DNA of 64,000 nt from Periweissella ghanensis. GTDB taxonomy: Bacteria > Bacillota > Bacilli > Lactobacillales > Lactobacillaceae. Position 1 is the first letter of the stretch. Every line of letters begins with the position of its first letter. Position numbers and translations under genes: made by a program. Where the stretch lies: assembly GCF_918814755.1 (NCBI RefSeq), contig NZ_CAKKNT010000007.1, positions 1 to 64,000 of the forward strand, in the 5' to 3' direction. Shown here in pieces: positions 1 through 8,098 of the stretch. Under the pieces are notes generated by a model. It ran no database searches. It had not been told where the DNA came from and saw nothing but the letters and a program-made list of their open reading frames with translations.

Positions 1-318
1 GGTTTTGGCAGTTCATTGAATAACAATTTTGAATATGTTAAACGTTCAGTTTCATCATACGCTGGTCAGATTGCAGATCAATTTGGACATCAAGAATATG
101 AAGCTAATGCTAAATTAACCGCAAGTAGTGTGGGAGTAGCTGGTCAAATTAATGGTGGATTAAATGCGCTTAGTGATGAAGTTGCGGAACAAAGTGCTCA
201 AGCACCTACATTCTATGTACACAACGAACTAGTCGGGGACAAAATTACAACGACAGTTAATAGTCAAAATTCACGCCGACAAAATATCAATAATTTAATC
301 ATGGGAGGAGGTATCTAA
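1..318 (+). CDS. Phage tape measure protein, C-terminal end (partial)
   Basis: The reading frame is open from the first base, so the gene starts left of the window; only the last 105 codons are present. The tail VGDKITTTV followed by SRRQNINNLIMGGGI matches the conserved C-terminus I know from tape measure proteins of lactococcal and lactobacillal siphoviruses. These proteins set tail length and run through the tail lumen. The stop overlaps the next start by one base (TAATG), and the downstream order (distal tail protein, tail lysin) is the usual morphogenesis order. An internal TTG at 16 is not a real start. Confidence 0.85.
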   Translation, partial: GFGSSLNNNFEYVKRSVSSYAGQIADQFGHQEYEANAKLTASSVGVAGQINGGLNALSDEVAEQSAQAPTFYVHNELVGDKITTTVNSQNSRRQNINNLIMGGGI

Positions 319-1145
319 TGGACCTACTAATCACTAATAATTTAGAAAGCATTAAGTTGAGTAGCAGGAACATTGTTACAACTAACTTTGATGAGTCTTC
401 ACCAAGTATCACGGCCAATACATTATCGTTTAAAGGGCGTAATGGGAAAGTTAATTTTGGTGGGGATTATGGAGATAAAAAGCTTAAATTTGCAGGCTAT
501 TTAGTTGCTAATAATCAATCTGATTATGAAACAAAACGCAATTGGCTTTATCAAATATTAGGCGGCTCAGAGCCCTACTACATCACACCAATGTATTCTG
601 ATAATGGGCAATATAGCTTTGAACGGCCGGGACAAACATCGGGTAACATAGTGGGCCAAACTAATGAAGTAGCTAGTTTTAAGCGATTTTATGTAACTAT
701 TGATGATGTTATTGAACCAAGCTTTGTAGGTAATATCAATGGTCGACAAATTTATAAACTAGAAATTACGTTCGTTACTGCTGAATTGCCATTTGGTGAG
801 TCGGTACCTAAAACGTTAACTATTACTAATTCAATACCATACGCAGGCACCGCTAAGGCATCTCAATTGGAGGTGCCTTTTTATTTGCAGATAACCGCTA
901 ACCAAGTAGCGAGTGGATTTAGTTTAACTATTGGATCACGTACATGGACATATAGCGGAACCGTTGCAACTGGGGATGTATTTAAATTAGGTGGTATGTA
1001 TAACACAAAGAATTTAATCTCAATCAATGATTATACGAATGCTGAATATTTTGTGTTAGAACCCAGCCTGAATGGGCAAGTAACTGTTAAATGTTCAATT
1101 AATGCAACAATCACAATCAACGACTACAAGGAGCTGTATCTATGA
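318..1145 (+). CDS. Distal tail protein (Dit-like, phage tail family)
   Basis: This 275-aa protein sits between the tape measure and the tail lysin, the invariant position of Dit in siphophages of Gram-positive hosts. Dit forms the hexameric hub joining tail tube and baseplate. Residues 1-150 form a beta-rich region with the charged pattern of the N-terminal Dit domain (GRNGKVNFGGDYGDKKLKF). The second half resembles the galectin-like C-terminal domain of long Dits. The ATG overlaps the previous stop and follows GGGAGGAGG. The stop overlaps the next ATG by 4 bases, so translation is coupled. Confidence 0.8.
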   Translation: MDLLITNNLESIKLSSRNIVTTNFDESSPSITANTLSFKGRNGKVNFGGDYGDKKLKFAGYLVANNQSDYETKRNWLYQILGGSEPYYITPMYSDNGQYSFERPGQTSGNIVGQTNEVASFKRFYVTIDDVIEPSFVGNINGRQIYKLEITFVTAELPFGESVPKTLTITNSIPYAGTAKASQLEVPFYLQITANQVASGFSLTIGSRTWTYSGTVATGDVFKLGGMYNTKNLISINDYTNAEYFVLEPSLNGQVTVKCSINATITINDYKELYL

Positions 1146-4100
1146 TTAAGTTTAAAGATATTAAAAATAGTACTCGCTTGGCAGTCGCTGACATCAAGCG
1201 AAAGCATTCCGTCAATGGTGAAAAATCATTATCAGGAACTATTTATAGTGGCGATGATGTAATCAATAATATTGATACAGGTTGGGGTCTAGAGTTCGAT
1301 AGCGAACCCTATGTGATTACTTACTTTGAGCACCATGACTCTGATAATACGATTTCATTTGATGCGATTCATAAGTTTTTCTGGGACTTTTCCAAGAAAA
1401 TGTTCTATCGAAAATTCAATGGTAGCAATACGATTGATACTTACTTAGGTAACATTTTTGATGGTACTGGATACAAATATGCTTTGAATTTCAAACCGAA
1501 TGCTGTTAGTAAAGAAAATTTTGGTATGACCAACAAGATGTCAATGTTTAATGACGTCATCAATGCTATTGGTGCGGAATTTGAAGTTAATGGAACACTT
1601 GTTTCAATTTATCAAAAAATTGGAACCGATTTATCTACGATAGTACGGCATGGATTTAACTTATCAGATATGTCGATTGAAAACGATATATCAGGATTTG
1701 CCACCTATGCAGAGGGTTTTGGAGTTCATGCTAACCCGGATGATCAGAGTAGCCCGCAGTTACATGCTGTATATGAAAGTCCATTATCTAAGATATACGG
1801 GAGAATTGAAGCAGAGCCTATCGATGATGAACGATACACAATTCAAGCTAATTTACTGTCTGCATTGAAATCTAAGGTTGATGATAGTTTACCTGTATCG
1901 ATTAAATTATCATTGTATGACTTAAACAAAGCAGGTTATCCCTACAAGATGGCCAAGGTTGGTGATTGGATAACTGCAGTTGATGAACGGATTAACTTCA
2001 AGCAAAAAATCCGAATTATCAGTGTTGATGATGAATTTACTACTGATGGTTTGAAAGTTAGTTATACAGTAACCGCGGGGAATATTAGTTCAGTACAACG
2101 ATATCAAGAGGCTAATGCTTCAATTTCATCACGTATTAATGATGCGATTGATACTGCTAATGCCGCTAATCAAATAGCAGTAATAGCACAAATTAGTGCT
2201 GATGGTAAGAATACAGTTTATCGAGTTAATTCTTTAGATAATTTGCCAACTAATGCTAATGAGGGTGATTTAGGTTGGGTCCAAAGTGGTGATGGATTAG
2301 TACTGTACATCTATACTAAACGTCCTGATGGTAGCTTTTTCTGGGACAAACGTATTGATCCAGAGATGGGCCAACAAATTGCTGACGGTGTTACTGATGC
2401 TGTTAACCAAGCCAAGGATTATAGCGAACAAATTCAAACGAAGCTTAAAGCAGACATTAATGCAGCTTCAAATCAAGCTAATAATGCGGTTGCTCAAGCG
2501 CGTTCAGATTTTGGAGTAGGGATTAACCAAGCTAATGGTTTAGCTAAAGCGGCCCAAGATACAGCTGATAAAGCTAACACTGACTTGGCGATTACTAAAA
2601 ATAATTTAGCTAATACAGTTAGTGATTTGGCCAATGCCAAGACTGATTTGCCATCTAAGTTGAATGATAAGGCATCGATTTCATATGTAGATACGGCCAA
2701 TGGCGCCATTAATGTGCAGTTAATTAATCACGGTAACAGTATTAGTACATTGAAGTTAAATAGTGACATGTTAGTTACTCAGTTTGCTAATACTCAAGGT
2801 GATGTATCTACCCTTAAAGTAACCGCTAAGTCATTAACTACTGGATTAGCCAACACCCAAGGTGATGTGTCTAAGTTAAAACAACAAGCTGATGGATTTG
2901 AGTTGACAGTTAAAAATAGTACAGAAGATATTGCCAATTTGAAAGTTAAAGCTGATAGTATTCAATCCCAAGTATCTACACAAGATGGGCGTATTACTAC
3001 AGTACAACAATCCGCTGACAAAGTAGTTACACAAGTACAAGGATTAAATGGACGGGTTGCAACAGTTGAAATAACTGCAGAGGGTGTTAGTAATTTATTT
3101 AAAGATAGTAATGGGAATCAATATACTAGCTTAGAGACAGCAGTTAGTAGCACTAAGACTTGGCAAGGGTTAAACGGCAGAATAGCAGAAGTAAAGAATA
3201 CAGCTGACGGCGTATCAACAGCTGTAAATGACCCCCAAAAAGGATTGTCAGCAGTTACAAATACAGCAAATAGTATTACAAGTTTTGTAAAAGATACAAA
3301 AGGCAATCTATCTACCGACTTCATGTCTGCACTACTACGCACCAATCTAATGAAAGGGTTAGACGGCGGTAGTTCAATCATGTCTCAAACGGCTACTAGT
3401 ATCAGCCAAGCTATCAGCGATAACAACGGTAACATTGTGGCTGCGATTAATTTAGATCCGCATGTTGCAACTATTAAAAGCGCCAAAATAACCTTAGACT
3501 CAGACACAACTGTCACTAAAAATTTCTACGCACTTGGTGGTAATTTCACCAATCTTAACGCTTCGAATATAACTGCTGGCTCAATTGACGCTAGTAAGAT
3601 TAAAGTAACTAACATTGATGCCGGTAACATCACGGCAGGGACATTAGATGCCAATAAAATTAAAATTGAAGCAAACAAACTAGGGGCTTCGCTGCATCTT
3701 GATATTTCATCAACCGGATTGGACCTTCAAGGAAGCTATAACGACACGTCCAAGAGTTCATATTGGCACCATGCATTCAATCAATATGGCATTCAATTAA
3801 CGGCTCCGTATAAAGATGATGTTTTCAAAAATTCAATGAGACAGATTGGTGGGATTGGTACCTATTTCAAAGTTGATGGTGCTGCTATACCTAACGGTTC
3901 AAATGCAGACTTAATACACTGGGTTAATAAAAACGGAGGCGGTAATGGTACGAGCGGTAACATCATCTTCGGCCATCGCGATAATCCAGCATCTAAAGAT
4001 GATTTGAGCCAGTATAGCATTACCTCTGATTTAATAATCAGCCCTCAAGGTGAGCGAATGGTTGATGGTAACGGCAATATTCGAGGTCAGGGCATATATG

Positions 4101-4336
4101 CCAAATTACCGTTTTTCGTTGACAATACGACTAATATGAATGGTGGCTTCTATGCATCGCCACTAGCTGACACAGCTGGTCACTGGTTTAACGATCAAAT
4201 TAGATTTGTAACACTAGCCCGTGGAGATGGTTCAGGCACATACGGAGTAGCACTATTAAATTCATATAATAATGGATTTTACTTTGGACAAAAAGGGATT
4301 GGTGTTGTTCAAAATTATGTAATCAGAGGGGTTTAG
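1142..4336 (+). CDS. Tail-associated lysin / tail fibre protein (prophage endopeptidase-tail family)
   Basis: A 1064-aa tail tip protein. Residues 1 to about 330 resemble the hub domain of Tal/gp18-type proteins (prophage tail endopeptidase family). Residues about 330-420 are a linker with a small WVQSGDGLVLYIYTKRPDG motif. Residues about 420-780 are a long heptad-rich coiled coil with repeated units (FANTQGDVSTLK, then LANTQGDVSKLK). Next come gp58-like repeats (NASNITAGSIDASKIKV, AGNITAGTLDANKIKI), and the last ~200 residues are probably the receptor-facing tip. ATG follows AAGGAG with 8-nt spacing. The protein probably breaks peptidoglycan during DNA injection and carries host specificity; I could not see catalytic residues with certainty. 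Confidence 0.8.
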   Translation: MIKFKDIKNSTRLAVADIKRKHSVNGEKSLSGTIYSGDDVINNIDTGWGLEFDSEPYVITYFEHHDSDNTISFDAIHKFFWDFSKKMFYRKFNGSNTIDTYLGNIFDGTGYKYALNFKPNAVSKENFGMTNKMSMFNDVINAIGAEFEVNGTLVSIYQKIGTDLSTIVRHGFNLSDMSIENDISGFATYAEGFGVHANPDDQSSPQLHAVYESPLSKIYGRIEAEPIDDERYTIQANLLSALKSKVDDSLPVSIKLSLYDLNKAGYPYKMAKVGDWITAVDERINFKQKIRIISVDDEFTTDGLKVSYTVTAGNISSVQRYQEANASISSRINDAIDTANAANQIAVIAQISADGKNTVYRVNSLDNLPTNANEGDLGWVQSGDGLVLYIYTKRPDGSFFWDKRIDPEMGQQIADGVTDAVNQAKDYSEQIQTKLKADINAASNQANNAVAQARSDFGVGINQANGLAKAAQDTADKANTDLAITKNNLANTVSDLANAKTDLPSKLNDKASISYVDTANGAINVQLINHGNSISTLKLNSDMLVTQFANTQGDVSTLKVTAKSLTTGLANTQGDVSKLKQQADGFELTVKNSTEDIANLKVKADSIQSQVSTQDGRITTVQQSADKVVTQVQGLNGRVATVEITAEGVSNLFKDSNGNQYTSLETAVSSTKTWQGLNGRIAEVKNTADGVSTAVNDPQKGLSAVTNTANSITSFVKDTKGNLSTDFMSALLRTNLMKGLDGGSSIMSQTATSISQAISDNNGNIVAAINLDPHVATIKSAKITLDSDTTVTKNFYALGGNFTNLNASNITAGSIDASKIKVTNIDAGNITAGTLDANKIKIEANKLGASLHLDISSTGLDLQGSYNDTSKSSYWHHAFNQYGIQLTAPYKDDVFKNSMRQIGGIGTYFKVDGAAIPNGSNADLIHWVNKNGGGNGTSGNIIFGHRDNPASKDDLSQYSITSDLIISPQGERMVDGNGNIRGQGIYAKLPFFVDNTTNMNGGFYASPLADTAGHWFNDQIRFVTLARGDGSGTYGVALLNSYNNGFYFGQKGIGVVQNYVIRGV

Positions 4337-4347
4337 GAGGATTAAAA

Positions 4348-4521
4348 ATGGAAAATATCTTAAATAAATTAGGTGGACAAATTGGCACTTTAACTATCAA
4401 CTTGGCGTTAAAAGAGGGGCAGCTTGATGAAGCTAATCAACAAGCCGCTCAGCTACAACAACAAATCGCAGATTTAACTAAACAGATTGAGGAGTTAACA
4501 GCTCCCAAGGAGGACAAATAA
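4348..4521 (+). CDS. Small phage tail-region protein with coiled coil (57 aa)
   Basis: This short gene begins at ATG 4348 with AGGAGG 7 bases upstream and ends in a TAATG overlap with the next gene, so it is clearly part of the prophage late operon. It encodes 57 residues, of which about 26-50 form a Gln-rich amphipathic helix (heptads such as QLQQQIADLTKQIEEL). I do not recognise a family. Short proteins of this kind follow the tail fibre gene in many lactobacillal phages. Confidence 0.75.
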   Translation: MENILNKLGGQIGTLTINLALKEGQLDEANQQAAQLQQQIADLTKQIEELTAPKEDK

Positions 4522-4766
4522 TGCAAGTAACAATCAATAGCATCACACCAGTGTTCAATTCAGATGGTACTCTTGAGCTTCAAAACATGGCATGTTATTT
4601 AACTGGTGGTGATTTCCCCGAAAACGTGACCGCCAATGTAATTTTGGGCAAAAATGAGGGCATCACATTGACTTCAACAAAAGACCAAGTTCAAGCCGCT
4701 GCAATCGCTAAATTTAAGGCTAATGTCGACGCATTATTAGCACCAACTCCAACACCAGCTAATTAA
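4521..4766 (+). CDS. Small phage protein of unknown function (81 aa)
   Basis: The ATG shares its A with the preceding stop codon and follows CAAGGAGG. The 81-aa product is predicted beta-rich in its first 55 residues, with a short Ala/Lys-rich helix and a Pro/Thr tail (TPTPAN). It lies between the tail fibre and the lysis genes. I recognise no family; a minor tail or baseplate component is possible. Confidence 0.7.
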   Translation: MQVTINSITPVFNSDGTLELQNMACYLTGGDFPENVTANVILGKNEGITLTSTKDQVQAAAIAKFKANVDALLAPTPTPAN

Positions 4767-4834
4767 ATTTAATAAGTCAGTAGACTTAAATGCCGAATGG
4801 GTGAAATGCCCGGCCCGATTAAAGGAGAGAGTAT

Positions 4835-5233
4835 GTGCTTATTAAAGAGTTAGTGGATCAATTGGGGTGGATAGATGGAGTGATGACATTGGTAACAGGC
4901 ACATCATTGGTAGGTGCCATTAAATACTACCGTTCTAGCAAAGCAGCACACGATACAGAGATTCAACTGCTAAAATCGGCTAGTTTAGCAACCTTGCATA
5001 GCCAATTGTATGAAAAAGGTGGCCGATATATTAAGTTTAATTCCATTACGTTATCTGAGTTAGATGATTTGGAATATACATGGAATGCTTATAGAGACTT
5101 GGGAGGTAATGGGACAGGCGAAATGATATATACCAAATGTCGTCAACTACCAATTTCGGATTATGCACCAAACGAAAGCTGGCAGGAAGTTGAAGATTTA
5201 GCAAGTAAACATGAAGCTGAGCGTGATGTTTAG
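4835..5233 (+). CDS. Phage membrane-associated protein upstream of holin (132 aa)
   Basis: GTG 4835 is chosen because AAAGGAGAG lies 5 bases upstream and the ATG at 4833 is followed at once by an in-frame stop. Residues 12-30 (VMTLVTGTSLVGAIKYYR) form one short hydrophobic segment followed by basic residues, so it is probably N-anchored in the membrane with a ~100-aa charged cytoplasmic part. Comparable proteins sit just before the holin in many lactobacillal prophages. The function is unknown; a holin-associated or accessory lysis role is inferred from position only. Confidence 0.65.
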   Translation: MLIKELVDQLGWIDGVMTLVTGTSLVGAIKYYRSSKAAHDTEIQLLKSASLATLHSQLYEKGGRYIKFNSITLSELDDLEYTWNAYRDLGGNGTGEMIYTKCRQLPISDYAPNESWQEVEDLASKHEAERDV

Positions 5234-5258
5234 CTTTTTTATTTGAAAGGAAATGCAA

Positions 5259-5495
5259 ATGATTAAAATTATTAAAAAGAAATTTTTCAATGCAGATGGC
5301 AGCATCAATGCTAAGGTGTTGACTGGTGCCGTTGCAGCATTATTATTGGTTATTCAATCGGCATTAGCAGCATTCAAGATTGAATTTCACGGTGATTGGG
5401 GCCAGATTCAAGGCTTAGTGAATGCTATCTTGGCATTTTTGGCCATTGTCGGAGTTGCCGAAAATACGGATGAAGGAGATGTTAACCATGACTAA
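5259..5495 (+). CDS. Phage holin
   Basis: The ATG at 5259 is preferred over the one at 5253 because GAAAGG then lies 8 rather than 2 bases upstream. The 78-aa product has a basic N-terminus, one hydrophobic segment at about residues 17-37 (GAVAALLLVIQSALAAF), a second at about 49-65, and an acidic C-terminus (ENTDEGDVNHD). This is the size and topology of small phage holins (phi LC3/LL-H-like). It overlaps the endolysin gene by 8 bases, which supports the lysis assignment. Holins permeabilise the membrane at the end of the lytic cycle. Confidence 0.8.
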   Translation: MIKIIKKKFFNADGSINAKVLTGAVAALLLVIQSALAAFKIEFHGDWGQIQGLVNAILAFLAIVGVAENTDEGDVNHD

Positions 5496-6327
5496 TTTTT
5501 ACCCAGGAGTAGCAGGACCACGAGGATACAATCCAACAGGAATCATCATTCATAACGATGCTGGATCACAAATTGGCACGGCTGCATGGTATCGAAACTG
5601 GCTACCAACGCACCCAGCCGAAGCTGGATTCGCTCATTACTACGTTTCTAGTGACGGAATTTATCAGGCCGAAAAAGAGTCTAACGTTGCTTGGCACTGC
5701 GCCAATCGGAAATACAACCATGACTTCATTGGAATTGAAGCTTGTCAATCTATGGGAGATGAAGCTATCTTCCGACAAAATGAAGATAACGCATTTAAGT
5801 TAGCAGCTCAAATTTGTAATCGTTATGGTATCACACCAAACGAGCAAACAATTATGCTCCACAAAGAAGTATTTGCAACCGCATGTCCGCACCGCTCAGT
5901 AGCTTTACATGGTGAATCTAACGCCAATGTTAAAGCTTTTTTTATTGCAAAAATCAAGCAATACATGGGCAACAGTGCGTCAATTTCACCATCAAAAACA
6001 AGCTTAGCTGTTGATGGCTATGCTGGAGCAAGCACTATTTCAGCCATGCAAAAAATTCTCGGTGGCACCATTAATGGCCAGATTTGGGGCCAAACTAAAT
6101 ATTCAGCCCAATTTATTCCAGCGTTTACAACAGTAAGCCTTGAAGGGAAAGGGTCTGAAGTAGTTCGTAAATTGCAAGCCAAGTTAGGTGTAGCAGTCGA
6201 TGGTTTTGCCGGTCCCGGTACGATTAAAGCGCTACAAACTAAACTTGGGGTACCTACCGACGGATATGCTGGTGTAACAACTGTTAAGGCACTTCAAATC
6301 AATTTGAATAATGGGAAGGTATTTTAA
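5488..6327 (+). CDS. Endolysin: N-acetylmuramoyl-L-alanine amidase (Amidase_2) with C-terminal peptidoglycan-binding repeats
   Basis: The start is ATG 5488 with GAAGGAG upstream; an open frame further 5' lies inside the holin gene and is not used. The product is 279 aa. Residues 1-160 form a zinc amidase domain: IIIHNDAG supplies the first His ligand and CPHRS the second His next to a Cys. Residues about 175-279 hold repeats of the type VDGYAG.ST, VDGFAGPGTIKALQ and TDGYAGVTTVKALQ, typical of PG_binding_1 modules. It cleaves the amide bond between MurNAc and L-Ala. It has no signal peptide, so it relies on the holin. Confidence 0.92.
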   Translation: MTNFYPGVAGPRGYNPTGIIIHNDAGSQIGTAAWYRNWLPTHPAEAGFAHYYVSSDGIYQAEKESNVAWHCANRKYNHDFIGIEACQSMGDEAIFRQNEDNAFKLAAQICNRYGITPNEQTIMLHKEVFATACPHRSVALHGESNANVKAFFIAKIKQYMGNSASISPSKTSLAVDGYAGASTISAMQKILGGTINGQIWGQTKYSAQFIPAFTTVSLEGKGSEVVRKLQAKLGVAVDGFAGPGTIKALQTKLGVPTDGYAGVTTVKALQINLNNGKVF

Positions 6328-7406
6328 TGTCTAAAAAACTAGAATTAATAGGTTCTTCAAACGTTAAGTTAAGTGACACGAATACTAGCTTTAAATTTAA
6401 TGTAACAGAAGATAATAGCGCTGTTAATTTAGATGATAAAAATATTATCTTTAAAGTCAAAAACAATGAAGTTTATATTGAAGATATTCCGGCATCAGTT
6501 AATGGTACAAATGTGATTCTAAATTCACGAGATTTAAATTTACCACCGGATACTTACTATTTAGAGTTGTGGATTAAAGGCCCAGAAGGTACTTCAATTT
6601 TTCCAGATAATAACTTTGTAACGTTGAAAATTAATCAAAATGCAACAGGTATAACTGGTGATGTAATTAGCACGGTTACACTTGATGCATTTACTAAAAA
6701 GATTGATGATGCACTCGCTAATTTACACGATGGTGAACAAGGACCAATTGGTTTAACCGGTCCAACTGGGCCTATTGGTCCGCAAGGTGAACCTGGCTTT
6801 AAGAAAATATATTTTAGTGAACAGGGAGTTGATTCAAGTGGTCAATTTGATGGGACCAGTTTGCTGACGGACATGACTTTGTCGATTGGCGATATTGTGT
6901 TAGATATCAAAGTTGATAATGATACTATTTTGTCACAAGATGTTACTAAATCTGCAAAGGTTGGCGATACAGTAGTTTTATTCGTTGGAGCTCAATCGGA
7001 TGGGCAAAATTCATTAACTGTAATTGCTAACATGACAGGTCATGATGGTCAAGGTACAGGCAACAATAGTAATTCAAATAGTGGGTTAAAAGTTGCTATA
7101 TCAGATATGATCTTTGCTGAAAATAACATTCAAATTACCGACTTGAAAAATGTCGCAGCGTACACTGCTGTACTTGACATTGGAGTCCAAGACCCAAGCT
7201 TGATTGCATTCACACAACTAGTAACCGCACAACTGGGCGATACAGTATTGCTTATATATTTCCCTGGGTCCGGTTGGATTCCAGTGGCCAATCTGACACC
7301 ACATCCAAGCTCACAAAAATTAGCAGATGTGTTAGTTAAGAAGGGTATTTTAACTAACGATGATTTAATTGATGAAAATCATAGTACATTGAAAAGCATG
7401 TTTTAA
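6327..7406 (+). CDS. BppU-like baseplate upper protein with collagen-like Gly-X-Y segment
   Basis: The start overlaps the endolysin stop (TAATG). Residues 1-110 are beta-rich and resemble the N-terminal BppU domain of lactic acid bacteria phages. Residues 136-158 are a run of Gly-X-Y triplets (GPIGLTGPTGPIGPQGEPG), which should form a short collagen-like triple helix and so a trimer. The rest is made of two related beta modules (DTVVLFVGAQSDG, DTVLLIYFPGSGW). Baseplate genes normally precede the holin, so its place after the endolysin is unusual and suggests a late-acquired receptor-binding or surface moron protein. Confidence 0.6.
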   Translation: MSKKLELIGSSNVKLSDTNTSFKFNVTEDNSAVNLDDKNIIFKVKNNEVYIEDIPASVNGTNVILNSRDLNLPPDTYYLELWIKGPEGTSIFPDNNFVTLKINQNATGITGDVISTVTLDAFTKKIDDALANLHDGEQGPIGLTGPTGPIGPQGEPGFKKIYFSEQGVDSSGQFDGTSLLTDMTLSIGDIVLDIKVDNDTILSQDVTKSAKVGDTVVLFVGAQSDGQNSLTVIANMTGHDGQGTGNNSNSNSGLKVAISDMIFAENNIQITDLKNVAAYTAVLDIGVQDPSLIAFTQLVTAQLGDTVLLIYFPGSGWIPVANLTPHPSSQKLADVLVKKGILTNDDLIDENHSTLKSMF

Positions 7407-7415
7407 GGTGAAATG

Positions 7416-7634
7416 ATGATTGAGATTTATTCCAAAAATAACTGCATGCAGTGTCGCATGGTGAAACAGTATTTAAACAAGCATGGTGTTAAATATATCG
7501 TTAAAAACATAGATGATGATCTAGGTGTTCGCGAAGAATTGAAAGCTAAAGGCTTTCAATCTGTTCCGATTACGATTAAAGATGATATAGTCATCCAAGG
7601 TTTCGCTCCTAACAAATTAATTGAATTGATTTAA
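7416..7634 (+). CDS. NrdH-like redoxin (glutaredoxin-like protein)
   Basis: This 72-aa protein has the CMQC redox motif near the N-terminus, in the CxxC position of NrdH/glutaredoxin-like proteins, followed by the usual QSVPI cis-proline element and GF at the C-terminal side. NrdH proteins reduce class Ib ribonucleotide reductase. No nrdEF gene is nearby, so in the prophage it is probably an accessory (moron) gene acting on host reductase or on another disulfide. ATG 7416 is 5 bases after AAGGTG; ATG 7413 is an alternative giving one extra Met. It is the last prophage gene before a strong terminator. Confidence 0.75.
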   Translation: MIEIYSKNNCMQCRMVKQYLNKHGVKYIVKNIDDDLGVREELKAKGFQSVPITIKDDIVIQGFAPNKLIELI

Positions 7635-7637
7635 AAT

Positions 7638-7673
7638 AAGCCCCCATCCTTAATTGGTTGGGGGCTTGTTTTT
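7638..7673 (+). terminator. Rho-independent terminator ending the prophage late operon
   Basis: A perfect 9-bp stem (AAGCCCCCA with TGGGGGCTT) and 12-nt loop is followed by GTTTTTG, directly after the NrdH-like gene. Confidence 0.9.
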
Positions 7674-7775
7674 GTGAAGAAAATATAAATGCTAAACTAG
7701 CCGTAGTTTTTGGGGGCAATTTGGGGGCACGAGTGAATTAAACGTAGTTATTTTAAGATGATAAAAATACAAAAA

Positions 7776-7821
7776 GCCCTATATAATAGATTTTTTCTTC
7801 CTATTATATAGGGCGATTTTT
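7776..7821 (+). terminator. Terminator hairpin, 14-bp perfect stem
   Basis: The arms GCCCTATATAATAG and CTATTATATAGGGC flank an 11-nt loop and are followed by GATTTTTT. A-rich sequence precedes the left arm, so it could act on both strands. Confidence 0.65.
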
Positions 7822-7857
7822 TACAACGCAATCATTGCTAAGTAATTGAACTTTGTG

Positions 7858-7894
7858 AAAAAGTCGTAATTCCCTAGGGATTGCGGCTTTTTTT
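7858..7894 (+). terminator. Terminator hairpin near the prophage/host junction
   Basis: AAGTCGTAATTCC pairs with GGATTGCGGCTT (with G-U pairs) around a tiny loop, and seven T residues follow. It may belong to the host gene at whose 3' side the phage integrated. Confidence 0.65.
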
Positions 7895-7920
7895 GTACAT
7901 AAGAGAGCGTATAAGAAAGG

Positions 7921-8084
7921 GAGCTGTGACAGAAGTCGGGCGATATCGAGAAATACACTAAAAATCCCTCGTGAAGAATTTTCTTCATGGGGGATTTTGT
8001 CGTATTTCGAATATATCGGACTTCTGGAGCGCATTTTGGTAGCAATTTAGTACTTGAAAAGAGTTATGTCACAACGACTTTTTT
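7921..8084. repeat. Palindromic intergenic repeat, copy A (~160 bp)
   Basis: The element starts GAGCTGTGAC and ends near TATGTCACAAC. Inside, GAAGTCGGGCGATATCGAG pairs imperfectly with the inverted ATATATCGGACTTC side, and a central hairpin has the apex GAAGAATTTTCTTC. Nearly the same sequence occurs at 23996-24152: the block GGATTTTGTCGTATTTCGAA is identical in both, and the tail GCATTTT..CA/GC..AATTTAGTAC is almost so. The long imperfect palindrome and intergenic location suggest a MITE-like or RNA-structured repeat. It codes for nothing convincing. Confidence 0.8.
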
Positions 8085-8098
8085 AGTAAGTAAACTCA

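Larger units (their letters stand above)
7680..7900. other. Probable prophage right junction (attR zone): tandem TTGGGGGCA repeats and two terminator hairpins
   Basis: No gene is visible here. TTGGGGGCA occurs at 7710-7718 and again at 7721-7729, 11 bp apart, like arm-type binding sites of a tyrosine integrase. A 14-bp perfect hairpin (7776-7789 with 7801-7814) followed by GATTTTTT, and a second hairpin (7861-7891) followed by T residues, look like terminators; the second may be the host terminator beside the attachment core. The exact core cannot be set without the left end of the prophage, which is outside the window. Confidence 0.45.

Noticed and set aside
7700-7900. A tRNA or tmRNA 3' end as phage attachment target
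   Set aside because: I looked for acceptor-stem/CCA and T-arm patterns (GTTCGA) and found none in this zone.
7804-8045. Two overlapping ~75-codon minus-strand open frames in the intergenic repeat
   Set aside because: They are by-products of the palindromic repeat and terminators; neither has a ribosome binding site, and the second repeat copy does not keep the frames.
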